Source of the DNA: CATQHW01 sp965215345 | Lineage (GTDB): Bacteria; Spirochaetota; Spirochaetia; SZUA-6; Bin103 | DNA: 64,000 nt | NCBI GenBank assembly: GCA_965215345.1 | Contig: CBDCDL010000002.1 | Location: forward strand, 3,782,001 to 3,846,000 | Reading direction: 5' to 3' | Shown: in pieces, positions 16,986 to 26,526 of the stretch | Layout of the letters: each line of letters opens with the position of its first letter | Numbering within the stretch: the stretch's first letter is position 1 | Position numbers and translations under genes: made by a program | The notes under the pieces: generated by a model | The model's input: only the letters and a program-made list of their open reading frames with translations | Told to the model about the DNA's origin: nothing | Database searches by the model: none

Positions 16986-17866
16986 ATGGGCGTATTGAGC
17001 GAGGCGGATCTGACCTTCTTCCGCGAGCAGGGCTACGTGGTGGTGCCGGAGGCGGTGCCGCCCGAGAACCTGCAGGCCGTGATCTGGGACTTCCTGGGCG
17101 CCGACCCCGACGACCCGGAGAGCTGGTACCGGATCCCACCGCGCGAGACCACCGGCAACGTCGGGCCGCTGTCGCAGTCCGGGATGGTGGAGGTCTACCA
17201 TCACCAGGCGCTGTGGAACAACCGCCAGCACCCGCGGGTGTACCAGGCGTTCGTGGACATCTGGAACACGCCGCATCTCTGGTGAGCCTGGACCGCGCCA
17301 ACATGAAACCGCCGGTGCGGGAGGACGACCCGGCCTGGCAGCATCCCGGGTTCATCCACTGGGACCTCGAGACCGAGCAGGACCCCGTGCCGTTCCGGGT
17401 GCAGGGCGTTCTCTACCTGACCGATACCGCCGCCGACCAGGGCGGCTTCCAGTGCGTGCCCGGCTTTCCCGCGCGCTTCCCCGAGTGGGTGCGCACGCAG
17501 CCCGCCGACCGCGATCCTCGCGTTCCGGACCTCACCGGACTGGAGGTGCGCTCGATCCCCGGCCGCGCCGGAGACCTCCTCATCTGGAACTCGCTGCTCC
17601 CGCACGGCAACGGCCGCAACACGTCCGACCGCCCGCGCATGGCGCAGTACATCACCATGAGCCCGGCGCGCCTGGGCAACGAGGAGCAACGCCGGGAGCG
17701 CATCACCGCGTGGCGCACCCGCCGGCCGGCCACGGGCTGGCCCGGCGACCCGCGCGGCTGGGAGCTCCGGCAGCCGGGACCGGCCACGCTGACCGAGCTG
17801 GGACGCCGGCTGCTGGGCCTCGACCCGTGGCCGGCCGCCGGCGCGGGCGCCGCAGCGGCCGGCTGA
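16986..17866 (+). pseudogene. PhyH-type Fe(II)/2-oxoglutarate dioxygenase, one frameshift
   Basis: The first segment (from MGVLSEADLTFFREQGYVVV) runs to a premature TGA at 17283-17285. The rest continues in another frame to 17866. Inserting one G at GG 17281-17282 joins PHLW to VSLDRANMKPP and gives a normal 293-residue phytanoyl-CoA dioxygenase-like protein. The iron ligands are visible: HWD in FIHWDLET, and the distal His in LPHGNGRN with the 2-oxoglutarate Arg following. AGGAGG at 16971-16976 suits ATG 16986. Such oxygenases are often next to sulfatases in marine bacteria. Whether the frameshift is real decay or a sequencing error cannot be told here. Confidence 0.85.
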
Positions 17867-17883
17867 CCGCAAGAACGACGTAC

Positions 17884-19314
17884 ATGGCCCGCCAGCCGAA
17901 CATCCTGCTGTTCATCAGCGACCAGCAGCGCACCGACACCATGGCCTGCTACGGCAACCCGTGGATCCGCTCGCCGCACCAGGACGCGCTGGCTGCCCGC
18001 AGCTTCGTGTTCGAGAACACCTACGTCACCCAGGCGGTCTGCACGCCGGCGCGTGGGTCGCTGGTCACCGGCCTCTACCCTCACACCCACCGCTGCCTCA
18101 TCAACCGGGACAAGCTGGCCGACCGCATCGCGTCCCTGGCCGAGATGCTGCCGGACGAGTACCGTACCGCCCACTTCGGCAAGTGGCACCTGGGCGACGA
18201 CTCGGTACGCCAGCACGGCTTCGACGAATGGGTGAGCACCGAGGACGATCACCGCGACCGCTACACGCGGGCGGGGCTGCCGTTCTCGAGCTACTACCAC
18301 TGGATGCGCGAGCAGGGCATCGAACCGGAAGACCGCTCTGCCTCGGGCGAGCTGATCTTCTCGCCCGCGCAACGCTCCACGCTGGGACCCGAGCACCAGA
18401 TGGCGGCCTTCGTGGCCGGCCATGCCGAGCGCTTCATCCGCGCCAACACCGAACGCCCCTGGCTGCTGGTGTTCAGCACCTTCGAGCCGCATCCGCCGCA
18501 TCACGGCCCCTACGACGGCATGTACGACGCAGCGGCCATCCCCGACCGCCCGACGTTCCGTTCGTCTCCAGAGGGTCACTCGCTGTTCAACCGCTCGCGC
18601 GCCGGCCATCACCCCAACCCGCGTGCGCCGGACGAGTCGTGGCGGGACGACGCGGACCTGCTCGCACAGCGCGCCAACTACTATGGCAACGTCAGGATCA
18701 TCGACGACGCCGTGGGGCGGATGGTGAGTGTCCTGGAGGAGAGCGGGCAGATGGAGCGAACCATCTTCGCCTTCACCAGCGACCACGGCGAGATGCTCGG
18801 CGACCACCGCATGATGGGCAAGCGCGCGTTCTACGAGGAGTCGGCGCGGGTGCCGTTGCTGCTGTCGGTGCCGTGGTTGACGCGGACCCAGCGGCGCATC
18901 GACTGCGTCTCAGGCCACGTCGACCTGGTGCCGACGCTGCTGGATCTTGCAGGCGTCCCGCGACCCGACGCGCTGGAAGGCCGCAGCTTGGCCGGCGCCC
19001 TGAACGGGGACCTCGACCTGCGGCAGCACTGCGCCTTCATGGAGTGGAACGGCGTCGGCGACCGCGACCTGGGGAACCCGGTCACCAACCTGATGGCCAC
19101 GCTGCCGTGGCGCAGCATCGTTACCGGCGACCGCTGGAAGCTGAACCTGTGCGCCGGAGACCAGTCGGAGCTGTTCGACCTGAACGCCGACCCGTACGAG
19201 CAGACCAACCTCTTCGACGACCCCGCGCAGCGCGACCGGGTCCGCGAGCTGGCGGCGCGCATCCGACTGTGGCAGGTGGAGACCGGCGACGACGCCCCGC
19301 TCCCCGCCGTGTGA
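17884..19314 (+). CDS. Sulfatase (arylsulfatase family)
   Basis: A 476-residue type I sulfatase that hydrolyses sulfate esters. The N-terminal metal site is FISDQQRTDTMACYG. The formylglycine motif is CTPARGSLVTG, with C53 the residue to be converted by a formylglycine-generating enzyme not found in this window. FGKWHLGD, FEPHPPHHGPYDG and FTSDHGEMLGDH are further conserved active-site segments. ATG 17884 is chosen because homology begins there (RQPNILLFISDQ). No signal peptide is seen, so it is probably cytoplasmic and acts on imported oligosaccharides. It directly follows the PhyH gene and converges on the GH3 gene 3 bases away. Confidence 0.92.
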   Translation: MARQPNILLFISDQQRTDTMACYGNPWIRSPHQDALAARSFVFENTYVTQAVCTPARGSLVTGLYPHTHRCLINRDKLADRIASLAEMLPDEYRTAHFGKWHLGDDSVRQHGFDEWVSTEDDHRDRYTRAGLPFSSYYHWMREQGIEPEDRSASGELIFSPAQRSTLGPEHQMAAFVAGHAERFIRANTERPWLLVFSTFEPHPPHHGPYDGMYDAAAIPDRPTFRSSPEGHSLFNRSRAGHHPNPRAPDESWRDDADLLAQRANYYGNVRIIDDAVGRMVSVLEESGQMERTIFAFTSDHGEMLGDHRMMGKRAFYEESARVPLLLSVPWLTRTQRRIDCVSGHVDLVPTLLDLAGVPRPDALEGRSLAGALNGDLDLRQHCAFMEWNGVGDRDLGNPVTNLMATLPWRSIVTGDRWKLNLCAGDQSELFDLNADPYEQTNLFDDPAQRDRVRELAARIRLWQVETGDDAPLPAV

Positions 19315-19317
19315 GCG

Positions 19318-21372
19318 CTATTCCCCGATCGTGAATCGAGCGCTGAGCTGCGGGACACCGAGCGCCCGTGCGCGACGCCCCGGCGCGCTTGCGGACACGT
19401 ACAGGGTGTAGCGGCCGGGGCGCAGGGCTTGGCTGCCGTCCGCGTCCACCAGTGCCAGCTCGCCGGCGGGAATCGTGCGCTCGAACCGCCTGCACTCGCG
19501 GCCCGCGAAGCGGCAGCGCTCGAAGCCGATGAGCTGGCACTTCGGCGCGTCGATGCCGGCGTCCTCCGCCGAGAAGTAGACCTGGATCACCTCGTCGCCG
19601 GTGATGTCGCTGTCGTTCTCGATCTCGAACGAGAAGGTGAGGCGGCCACCCGCCACGATGGCGTCCTCGTCCAGTTCCAGGCCGCGGTAGATGAAGCTGC
19701 TGTAGCTCAGGCCGAACCCGAAGGGGAAGACCGGATGCCCACTGAAGTAGCGGTAGGTGCGGCCGGCCATGCGGTAGTCGTCGAACGGCGGCAGGTCACC
19801 GGTCGCACCGTAGAAGGTGACCGGCAGTCGCCCGGCCGGATTGACGTCGCCGTACAGCACGTCGGCGACCGCATGGCCGCCCGCCTGCCCCGGGTACCAC
19901 ATGCACAGCACGGCGTCGGCGTGCCGTGCGGCCTGGCCCAGCGCCAGCGCGCTGCCGGTGCCGACCACCACGACCAGCGGGGTGCCGGTCTCGTGGAGCG
20001 CTTCCAGCAGTTCCCGCTGCGCCGCCGGCAGCTCGATGTCGGCGCGGTCGCCGTTCGCCTGCGAGCCCATCGCCGCGCCTTCCTCGCCCTCCAGCGTGCT
20101 GTTGATGCCGACCACGGCCACCACGGCGTCGACGCCGGTGGCGACGCGCCGCGCGGCGGCGATCCCGGCCCTGGTGTCGCCGTGCAGCTCGCAGCCGGGC
20201 TGGTACTGCACCGCGGCGGCGTGGCCGACCGCGCCGGCGATCCCTTCCAGGACCGTGGTCAGCGCCGGGTTGATCCCGTGGTAGTTGCCGAGCAGCACGG
20301 GCACGTCGGCGGCGAGCGGTCCGGTGACCAGCAGCCGAGCGCCGCGCTGCAGCGGCAGGATGCCGCCGTTCTTGAGCAGGGTGATCGCGCCGGCGGCGGC
20401 GCGCCGGCTGAGTGCCGCGTGCGCGTCGAAGTCGACCTCGCCGGGGGCGGCGGTCGTGTCGCCCAGCACGCCCAGCCGCTCGCGGAGCGACAGGACGCGG
20501 GTGAGCGATCGATCGATGTCCGCTTCGTGGATCAGGTTGCGCTGCAACGCCTCGGTGAGCGACCGGTAGCAGCGGCCGATCTCCAGGTCGCAGCCGGCGC
20601 GCAGCGCTGCCGCCGCCGACTCGGCCTCGTCGCGGGTGTAGCCGTGCCCCTGGTGGCAGTCGGCGATCGAGAACGCGTCGCTCATGACCAGCCCCCGGAA
20701 GCCCCAGTCGCCCCGCAGCGTCCGCTGCAGCAGCTCGGCGCTGGCGCAGCACGGCGCGCCGTTGACGGCGTTGTAAGCCGGCATGACCGCGGCGACCCCG
20801 GCGTCGACCGAGGCCTTGAACGCCGGCAGGTAGGTCTCCTGCAGGTCCTTCGGCGAGACCGGGACGTCGAAGCCGTGCCGCAGCGCCTCGGGGCCTGAGT
20901 GCACGGCAAAGTGCTTGGCGCAGGCGGCGACCCGTGGGGACTCGGGGTCCGGCCCCTGCAGGCCGCGGATGGTGGCCCGCGCCATGGCGCCGGTCAGAAA
21001 CGGGTCCTCGCCGAAGGTCTCGTGGCCGCGGCCCCAGCGCGGGTCGCGGAAGATGTTGACGTTCGGCGTGCAGAAGGTCAGGCCCCAGTAGCGCTCGCGG
21101 CGGCCTGCGAGCCGGTGCTTGTAGAGCGCCTCGGTGGCGACCGCCTCGTATACCTCCGCGACCAGCCCCGTGTCGAACGTGGCGGCCAGGGCGATGGCCT
21201 GCGGGAAGACGGTGGCGACGCCGGCGCGCGCCACGCCGTGCAGGCACTCGCTCCACCAGTCGTAGGCGTCGATACCCAGCCGTGGAATCGCCGGCGACTC
21301 GTGCATGAGGAGCGCGACCTTCTCCTCCGCCCGCAGGGCGGCGACCAGGTCAGCGACGCGGCTCTGCGCCAT
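19318..21372 (-). CDS. Glycoside hydrolase family 3
   Basis: A 684-residue GH3 enzyme of the beta-glucosidase/beta-xylosidase class, removing terminal beta-linked sugars. The (beta/alpha)8 domain has FRDPRWGRGHETFGEDP, ACAKHFAVHSGPE and the nucleophile D232 in GLVMSDAFS. The alpha/beta sandwich domain follows (ITLLKNGGILPLQ, GINSTLEGEEG), then the fibronectin-III-like C-terminal domain (VIQVYFSAEDA). No signal peptide is seen. ATG 21372 is supported by the start of homology (VADLVAALRAEEKVALL) and overlaps the end of the upstream sialidase-like gene by 23 bases. It is the last gene of the - strand operon beginning near 26.5 kb. Confidence 0.92.
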   Translation of the reverse strand: MAQSRVADLVAALRAEEKVALLMHESPAIPRLGIDAYDWWSECLHGVARAGVATVFPQAIALAATFDTGLVAEVYEAVATEALYKHRLAGRRERYWGLTFCTPNVNIFRDPRWGRGHETFGEDPFLTGAMARATIRGLQGPDPESPRVAACAKHFAVHSGPEALRHGFDVPVSPKDLQETYLPAFKASVDAGVAAVMPAYNAVNGAPCCASAELLQRTLRGDWGFRGLVMSDAFSIADCHQGHGYTRDEAESAAAALRAGCDLEIGRCYRSLTEALQRNLIHEADIDRSLTRVLSLRERLGVLGDTTAAPGEVDFDAHAALSRRAAAGAITLLKNGGILPLQRGARLLVTGPLAADVPVLLGNYHGINPALTTVLEGIAGAVGHAAAVQYQPGCELHGDTRAGIAAARRVATGVDAVVAVVGINSTLEGEEGAAMGSQANGDRADIELPAAQRELLEALHETGTPLVVVVGTGSALALGQAARHADAVLCMWYPGQAGGHAVADVLYGDVNPAGRLPVTFYGATGDLPPFDDYRMAGRTYRYFSGHPVFPFGFGLSYSSFIYRGLELDEDAIVAGGRLTFSFEIENDSDITGDEVIQVYFSAEDAGIDAPKCQLIGFERCRFAGRECRRFERTIPAGELALVDADGSQALRPGRYTLYVSASAPGRRARALGVPQLSARFTIGE

Positions 21373-22441
21373 CCGCAGGCTCCAGGTGCACGTGCAGGTG
21401 CCAGCCGTCGATCTGGCAGAACAGCAGGTTCGGCTCCACCTCGACGATCGTCGCGTAGGTCGAGCCCAGTCCGGGGGGCAGGGTCGCCACCCGCCACGCG
21501 TCCCAGTCGCCACCGCCGTCGCGGCTGACGGCCAGCTTGAGCAGCGAGTGATCCTGCCAGCGCGGACCGCCCTGATCGAGCCGCGAGCCCGGCGGCCAGC
21601 GCACCCCGTAGTTCAGGAGGATGCGGCCGTCCGCGAGCCGGGTGAGCTTCGGGCAGCAGCCGCGGTCGAGCCCGGTGTACACCGGGGGGCTCCACGTCCT
21701 GGCGTCGTCACTGCTCCAGCACGCATGGAGCGGGGAGAAGTGGCCGGTGCGCATCACGCACAGGATCCTGCCGTCGGCCAGCCGCTCGATCGTGGGCTCC
21801 CCGAAGCCTTCGCCGACCGGATCGCCGGCGACCGGGACCGCTACCGTCGAACGGTAGCGCCACGTGTGCCCTTCATCGGCGGAGGCGACCACGATCGACC
21901 GATTCCGGTACTTCGTCTCCAGAGCGCTCTGCCGATCGGTGGGCGCAAGGGTGTCTTCCTCGAAATTGGCGGTCATCGCCGCCAGCCACGTGCCGTCGGA
22001 GAGGGTCAGGATCTCGCGGCTGGAGGAGAAGTAGACGCCGTGCCACCCGTGGTCCTGCGCCGGCCGGGCGCCATCCGGCACGTGCAGATCGACCGTCTCC
22101 TCTTCGAGCGTCGCCAGATCGTCGCAGGACCGCCAGGCGGTCCCCGCGTACCGCCCCGGCGATCGGTAGCCGGGGTTGCCGGCAGCGGCGTAGAACAACC
22201 CGTCCCGCACCAGGGTCGCGCCCTCGGGTCTTCGGGTGACGGGCGCAAGCGAGGGGCCGGTATGTGCCAGCACCTCGCTGCCGTCGGGGCTGCACTTCCG
22301 GTCGCCGTGCAGGTAGATCCAGCCGTCCGCGCCCCGGAAGCAACAGCTCCACGCGGCGGCGCCTGTGTCTTCGGCCCCGAAGGATCGCCTCCGGCTCACC
22401 CGGCGGACGAGCCCTTCCCGAGACTCCGTGCAGGCGCTCAT
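21350..22441 (-). CDS. Sialidase-superfamily (BNR/Asp-box) protein
   Basis: A 363-residue six-bladed propeller protein of the exo-alpha-sialidase superfamily. Asp-box motifs are visible as SADEGHTWRY, SSDDARTWSPP and SRDGGGDWDAW. GFGEPTIERLADGRILCVMRTG is a typical sialidase segment with the central Glu and one of the arginine-triad candidates. No signal peptide is evident. The ATG overlaps the stop of the preceding sialidase-like gene by 4 bases (ATGA), so the two are translated together. True sialidase activity is not assured: many members act on other sugars or are lyases. Confidence 0.8.
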   Translation of the reverse strand: MSACTESREGLVRRVSRRRSFGAEDTGAAAWSCCFRGADGWIYLHGDRKCSPDGSEVLAHTGPSLAPVTRRPEGATLVRDGLFYAAAGNPGYRSPGRYAGTAWRSCDDLATLEEETVDLHVPDGARPAQDHGWHGVYFSSSREILTLSDGTWLAAMTANFEEDTLAPTDRQSALETKYRNRSIVVASADEGHTWRYRSTVAVPVAGDPVGEGFGEPTIERLADGRILCVMRTGHFSPLHACWSSDDARTWSPPVYTGLDRGCCPKLTRLADGRILLNYGVRWPPGSRLDQGGPRWQDHSLLKLAVSRDGGGDWDAWRVATLPPGLGSTYATIVEVEPNLLFCQIDGWHLHVHLEPADGAEPRR

Positions 22442-23571
22442 CGATCGCCGGTCGCCGTCAATCCGGGCAGCGCCAGCCGGCGAAAGTCGGCGATGCGGTG
22501 AAAGGTCGCATAGTCGGCATTGTGCATCCCGTCCGCACCACTCGACGTGCGCGACGCCACGATCAGATCGTCACCGTCCACGACGCAGTCGCCGTACATG
22601 AACGACTGCTGCAGCGAAGCCGCCGCGGCGATGCGGCCGGCATGCAGCCAGTGCAGCCCATCCAGGCTGTGCAGCAGCATGAGGTAGCGGCGGTCTGCGT
22701 ATTTCGTTCCCGGATTGGCCGGCGTCCAGAACAGGCGGGAAACCGGGTCGTGGACGATGCTGAACTTCAGGTGGCCGCCCGGCATCGGATGAAACCTGCT
22801 GAAGCGGAGGTCGAGCGACGTGCCGTCATCCTCCAGATCCAGCACGCCGCATACGTCCATCAGCGCCGTGCCGTTCTTGACGCGGCAGATGACCCGCAGG
22901 CGGCCCTCGGACTCGATCACGTTCTGCTCGAGCCACGGTTCGCGGAAGCCATCCCCGCCCTGAGCGAGGAATGTTTCCGGTACTCCGGGAAACTCCGGCC
23001 GGTTCGACATGCGCCACGACCGCGGGGCGAGCGGATCGTTCAGATCGCCTGCGACCACGCGCGGTGCGCGCGGGCTGGTTCCCGCGGACCCGTAGAACTC
23101 GCACAGCGCCCAGTAGATGCGACCGTCCCGCATGACCATTCCCGTGGGGCAGTTCCAGTAGTGGCCGGCGAACAGCAGGACGGGGTCGGTCCAGGAGACG
23201 CCTCCGTCCCCGCTGCGGAGCAGGAACAGGTTGTCGTTGCGGTAGGCGGTCCCGGCGGAGGACGCGAAGAGGTACAACGCCCCGTCGTACACCCACGGCG
23301 TCGCGGTGTAGAACGGCAGGTCGTAGACTTGGTGCCATGTCCGCCCCGCGTCGGTGCTCTGCATGATGCGCGTCGTGCTGGGACGTGCCGCCCATCCGCC
23401 CTTGCTCGCGCTGGGCACCACCGGAACGACCGCGATCAGCGCGCCTTCGGGCAGCTTCGCCAGTCCGCACCCTTCCACGTACACGTTGCGATCGTCATTG
23501 TGATAGATGACGGTGTAGTCTGGATCCAGAATACCTCCGCCGCCCGGTATGTCCGTTCTCTCCTCAGCCAT
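22438..23571 (-). CDS. Sialidase-superfamily (BNR/Asp-box) protein
   Basis: A 377-residue propeller protein with Asp boxes STDAGRTWHQ and RSGDGGVSWTDP. An early segment (NVYVEGCGLAKLPEGALIAVV) and a central acidic segment (EPWLEQNVIESEGRLRVICRV) are typical of the superfamily. The ATG at 23571 is preceded on the - strand by GAGGAGG, a strong ribosome site. There is no signal peptide. It follows the sugar-binding protein gene, separated by a GC-rich hairpin, and precedes a paralogous propeller gene. The pair probably trims an imported sialylated or similar oligosaccharide. Confidence 0.8.
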   Translation of the reverse strand: MAEERTDIPGGGGILDPDYTVIYHNDDRNVYVEGCGLAKLPEGALIAVVPVVPSASKGGWAARPSTTRIMQSTDAGRTWHQVYDLPFYTATPWVYDGALYLFASSAGTAYRNDNLFLLRSGDGGVSWTDPVLLFAGHYWNCPTGMVMRDGRIYWALCEFYGSAGTSPRAPRVVAGDLNDPLAPRSWRMSNRPEFPGVPETFLAQGGDGFREPWLEQNVIESEGRLRVICRVKNGTALMDVCGVLDLEDDGTSLDLRFSRFHPMPGGHLKFSIVHDPVSRLFWTPANPGTKYADRRYLMLLHSLDGLHWLHAGRIAAAASLQQSFMYGDCVVDGDDLIVASRTSSGADGMHNADYATFHRIADFRRLALPGLTATGDR

Positions 23572-23608
23572 GGGCCTCCTCGCAGGGATGGTCGCGCGCG
23601 ATAGGGGA

Positions 23609-23640
23609 GGTCGGGATCGCGGCGGCCCGCGATCCCGACC
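23609..23640 (-). terminator. 14-bp-stem hairpin after the binding-protein gene
   Basis: Bases 23609-23622 (GGTCGGGATCGCGG) pair perfectly with 23627-23640 around a 4-base loop. No T-tract follows, so it may be an attenuator or mRNA stabiliser rather than a full terminator. It lies between the binding-protein gene and the sialidase pair. Confidence 0.7.
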
Positions 23641-23668
23641 AACGCGTCATGTCAGCGGTGAGCGGACC

Positions 23669-25489
23669 TTACCAGCCCATCTCCTGTTTCACCTCCGGCC
23701 TCCACACGATCTTGCGGAGCTGCGCGGTATCGTCGCCGTTGGCGTCCATCCACTCCCGCCACTGCTGGTTGAGAGTTGCGTAGATCGGTCCCCAGTCGGC
23801 TATCTCCAACAGCGAGCTGAGAAACGCGGCATACGCGGACTCGAAGTCGGCGGCGTCGGCGCTGATGAGCCCCGGCAGCCCTTCGGTCCAGCGCTGCATG
23901 ACCGTGATCAGTGCGTTCTCGCTGCGTGGGTCGAGTTCGGGAATGAAGTTGACGTATGACGGTCGGGCCGACGTATATGCCAGGGTTCCCTCTTCCCAGC
24001 CTGCTCCGGTATGCACGAAATTGTACGTGCTCCCCGTCAGTCGTCCCATCGGCTGGCCATATTTCTCCCATCTCGTGGGGATCCAGCCCTTCGAGTACGC
24101 CCATTCGTAGTAGTTGGACTTGCTCGGCGTGCCCACGTACGGAATGCCGGGAATGACCTGCGGGAGGCCGTCTTTTTCCACGTCTTCGGGTGGGCGATAC
24201 GTGCCAAGGAGATAGGTCCGCTTGTGCTCCTCTCCCGGCGCCGCGTCGATCCGTATCCATTCCAGGTTGTCGCGGTCGATCCACTGCCAATCCACGCCCT
24301 GGAAGCCGACGCCCGCCCTGGTCGTCAGTATCCCTTCGGGGCTTGCGGCGAAGTTGTGCAGCTTCGCAAACGCATCCGGATTCGGGCAGTCCGACGACAC
24401 GACCCAGGGATTTGCCAGTCCCGGATAGAAGACACCGACCTTGCCGTCCTCCTCCAGCATGGGGTGGTACATCATCACGTACATCTTCGGGCGGAATGCG
24501 TTCGCCTGCGCGCTGTCGGTGCCGTGCTGGTTGACCAGCTTGTACAGAACCTGCGACGCAGCCAGGTTCGAGTATCCGCTTTGCCCGATGCCGATGCCGG
24601 CGCGCACGTCGATCAGGCGCTGCCTGAACGCCTCCTCCGGGATGGTGAACAGCCCGGGATCGATCAGACCGTCGCTCCACATCGTGTTGACGAGCTTCAG
24701 CGAGTCGTACATCTCCTCGGAGCCCCAGAACGGTCCATAGTTGAGCTCGCTGTCGACCTGCCAGCCAGCGCCCTTGAGCTGCTTCAGGAAGCCGGTGAGG
24801 TTGGCCAGCTCGTCGTCGGGCGCCAGGCTCGCCGCATAGATCGGGTTGCCGTCCTCGCCCACGAACCCACCGGCATCGATCCGCTTGAGGTACTCGTGGA
24901 AGTCGTCCGAGCTCTTCGGAAAGGCTTCCGGTCCGCCCAACGCCTCGGCGACGTCCATGCGAACGAAGTAGTACGGATCCGACAGCGCCGCGTCGGCCTT
25001 GTTGATCTTCCACGTATAGCCGGGAAAGGCATAGATCTCGCCGTTGAACGTGTATGCCTTGAGATAGTCGCGATCGGCGTTGTAGAGCATCTCGAGCTCC
25101 GGGTCGTTGAAGTACCGATCGACCGACTGGATCTTCCCCTGCTCGATCAAGCTCTCTATGAGCGTCTTGATCGCCACGCCTTCCATGCCGCCGCTGCCGC
25201 TCAGATTGACCGCGCACGGAAACTTCCCCTCCGCCATCAACAGGTTGAGGCTCTGGATGGCGGTGGAGCCCTCAGGCAAGCCGGTGATCCTGAAGGTCGC
25301 TCCGAACTCTTCCTTCGCCCACTCGTTGGCTTCGACCAGGTACTCCTCCGGGTACTCGCCGTACGAGGACGGAAGGCCCCAGATCCAGACCGGCCGATCC
25401 TCCTGGGCGGCCACAGCCTCCTGGCCTGCGCCGATCGCGGCGAACGGCGCCACGACGCAGATCACGCTCAGTACCATCAGTTTTCTCAT
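23669..25489 (-). CDS. Extracellular solute-binding protein of a LplB/YtcP-type sugar importer
   Basis: A 606-residue binding protein of the family-1/LipO type. The Sec signal is about 25 residues (MRKLMVLSVICVVAPFAAIG, then AGQEAVAAQ). The mature part has aromatic-rich ligand-site segments (WIWGLPSSYGEYPEEY, FPGYTWKINKADAALSDP) and the typical C-terminal SYGSTYNF-like and FESAYAAFL helices. GGAGGGAG just before ATG 25489 fixes the start. It follows the YtcP-type permease gene on the same strand and precedes two sialidase-like genes. The ligand is probably an oligosaccharide. Confidence 0.9.
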   Translation of the reverse strand: MRKLMVLSVICVVAPFAAIGAGQEAVAAQEDRPVWIWGLPSSYGEYPEEYLVEANEWAKEEFGATFRITGLPEGSTAIQSLNLLMAEGKFPCAVNLSGSGGMEGVAIKTLIESLIEQGKIQSVDRYFNDPELEMLYNADRDYLKAYTFNGEIYAFPGYTWKINKADAALSDPYYFVRMDVAEALGGPEAFPKSSDDFHEYLKRIDAGGFVGEDGNPIYAASLAPDDELANLTGFLKQLKGAGWQVDSELNYGPFWGSEEMYDSLKLVNTMWSDGLIDPGLFTIPEEAFRQRLIDVRAGIGIGQSGYSNLAASQVLYKLVNQHGTDSAQANAFRPKMYVMMYHPMLEEDGKVGVFYPGLANPWVVSSDCPNPDAFAKLHNFAASPEGILTTRAGVGFQGVDWQWIDRDNLEWIRIDAAPGEEHKRTYLLGTYRPPEDVEKDGLPQVIPGIPYVGTPSKSNYYEWAYSKGWIPTRWEKYGQPMGRLTGSTYNFVHTGAGWEEGTLAYTSARPSYVNFIPELDPRSENALITVMQRWTEGLPGLISADAADFESAYAAFLSSLLEIADWGPIYATLNQQWREWMDANGDDTAQLRKIVWRPEVKQEMGW

Positions 25490-25582
25490 CACTCCCTCCG
25501 GAAAAAGAAAACGGCCCCGTGCGATCTCCTCAGCCCTCACGTCGGGGTGGAGGAGCCTCGGTCCCAGTGCTATTCTCAAACG

Positions 25583-26500
25583 TCACTCTCGAACGGCGCC
25601 GACCAGCGCCCCCTTGACGAAGTGCCTCTGCAGAAACGGATACAGCAGGATGAGTGGTGCAGTGGTCACGACCAGATACGCGGACTTGAGCGACAGCGGC
25701 GTGATGTTCAGCAGATCATCGACGAAGTCCGGGTCAAGCCCCAGGCGCTTGTAGGTCTCGGGGTCCGCCGTACGAACGTTCCACCAGAGCTGGCTGACGC
25801 CGCCCTCCAGCACCTTGGTGCGCAGAAAGGTCTGCAGCGGCTTCAGCCGGAAGTCGGTGATAAAGAACGCGCCGGCGAACCAGTCGTTCCAGACGCTGAC
25901 CGCCCGGAACAGCCCCAGCGCCGCCAGGGTGGCGGTCGACAGCGGCAGCATGATGCGCAGAAATATGAGCCGATAGTCGGCGCCGTCGATCACGGCAGCG
26001 TCGACCAGGCTCTCCGGTATCGATTGGAACGACGTCTTCATGACGATCAGCGTGAAGACGCTGAAGGCCTCCGGAAGCACCAGCACCCAGAAGGTGTTGA
26101 GCGGGCCGATGCGCTGCAGCACGAGGTAGAGCGGGATCAACCCACCGGTGAAGTAGATGGTCACCAGGTAGTAGACGATGATCGGCACGCGGAATCGCAT
26201 GCGCTTGCGCGTGAGCGAGAACGCTGCGCCGCCGGTGACCAGCAGCATCAGGGGAACGTTGCAGGCCGCCGCGAGCACCGTGACCAGATACGCGCGGCCC
26301 AGCCCTCCGGTGGTGAACACGATCCAGTAATTGACCGTATAGATCTCCGTGATCCACAGGTACGAACCGCGGCCGACCACCGGATCCGACAGCGAGGTGA
26401 TCACGATGTAATAGAACGGATAGAGCGTCACGAGACACAGCAAGCCGATGGCGAGCGCATTCGCGACCGCGAATACCCGATCACCGAATCCGGCAGGCAT
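25583..26500 (-). CDS. YtcP/MalG-type ABC sugar permease
   Basis: A 305-residue permease with six membrane helices (FAVANALAIGLLCLVTLYPF first). The EAA loop reads ESLVDAAVIDGADYRLIFLR, and the C-terminus (LYPFLQRHFVKGALVGAVRE) is the standard ending of the YtcP/LplC group. It needs an LplB-type partner to form the channel. The partner gene immediately upstream (26527-26787) is truncated to its last 85 or so codons, so this importer is probably inactive unless another LplB protein substitutes. Confidence 0.9.
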   Translation of the reverse strand: MPAGFGDRVFAVANALAIGLLCLVTLYPFYYIVITSLSDPVVGRGSYLWITEIYTVNYWIVFTTGGLGRAYLVTVLAAACNVPLMLLVTGGAAFSLTRKRMRFRVPIIVYYLVTIYFTGGLIPLYLVLQRIGPLNTFWVLVLPEAFSVFTLIVMKTSFQSIPESLVDAAVIDGADYRLIFLRIMLPLSTATLAALGLFRAVSVWNDWFAGAFFITDFRLKPLQTFLRTKVLEGGVSQLWWNVRTADPETYKRLGLDPDFVDDLLNITPLSLKSAYLVVTTAPLILLYPFLQRHFVKGALVGAVRE

Positions 26501-26526
26501 GCTTCCGTAGCCCCGCTAATCCGCGT

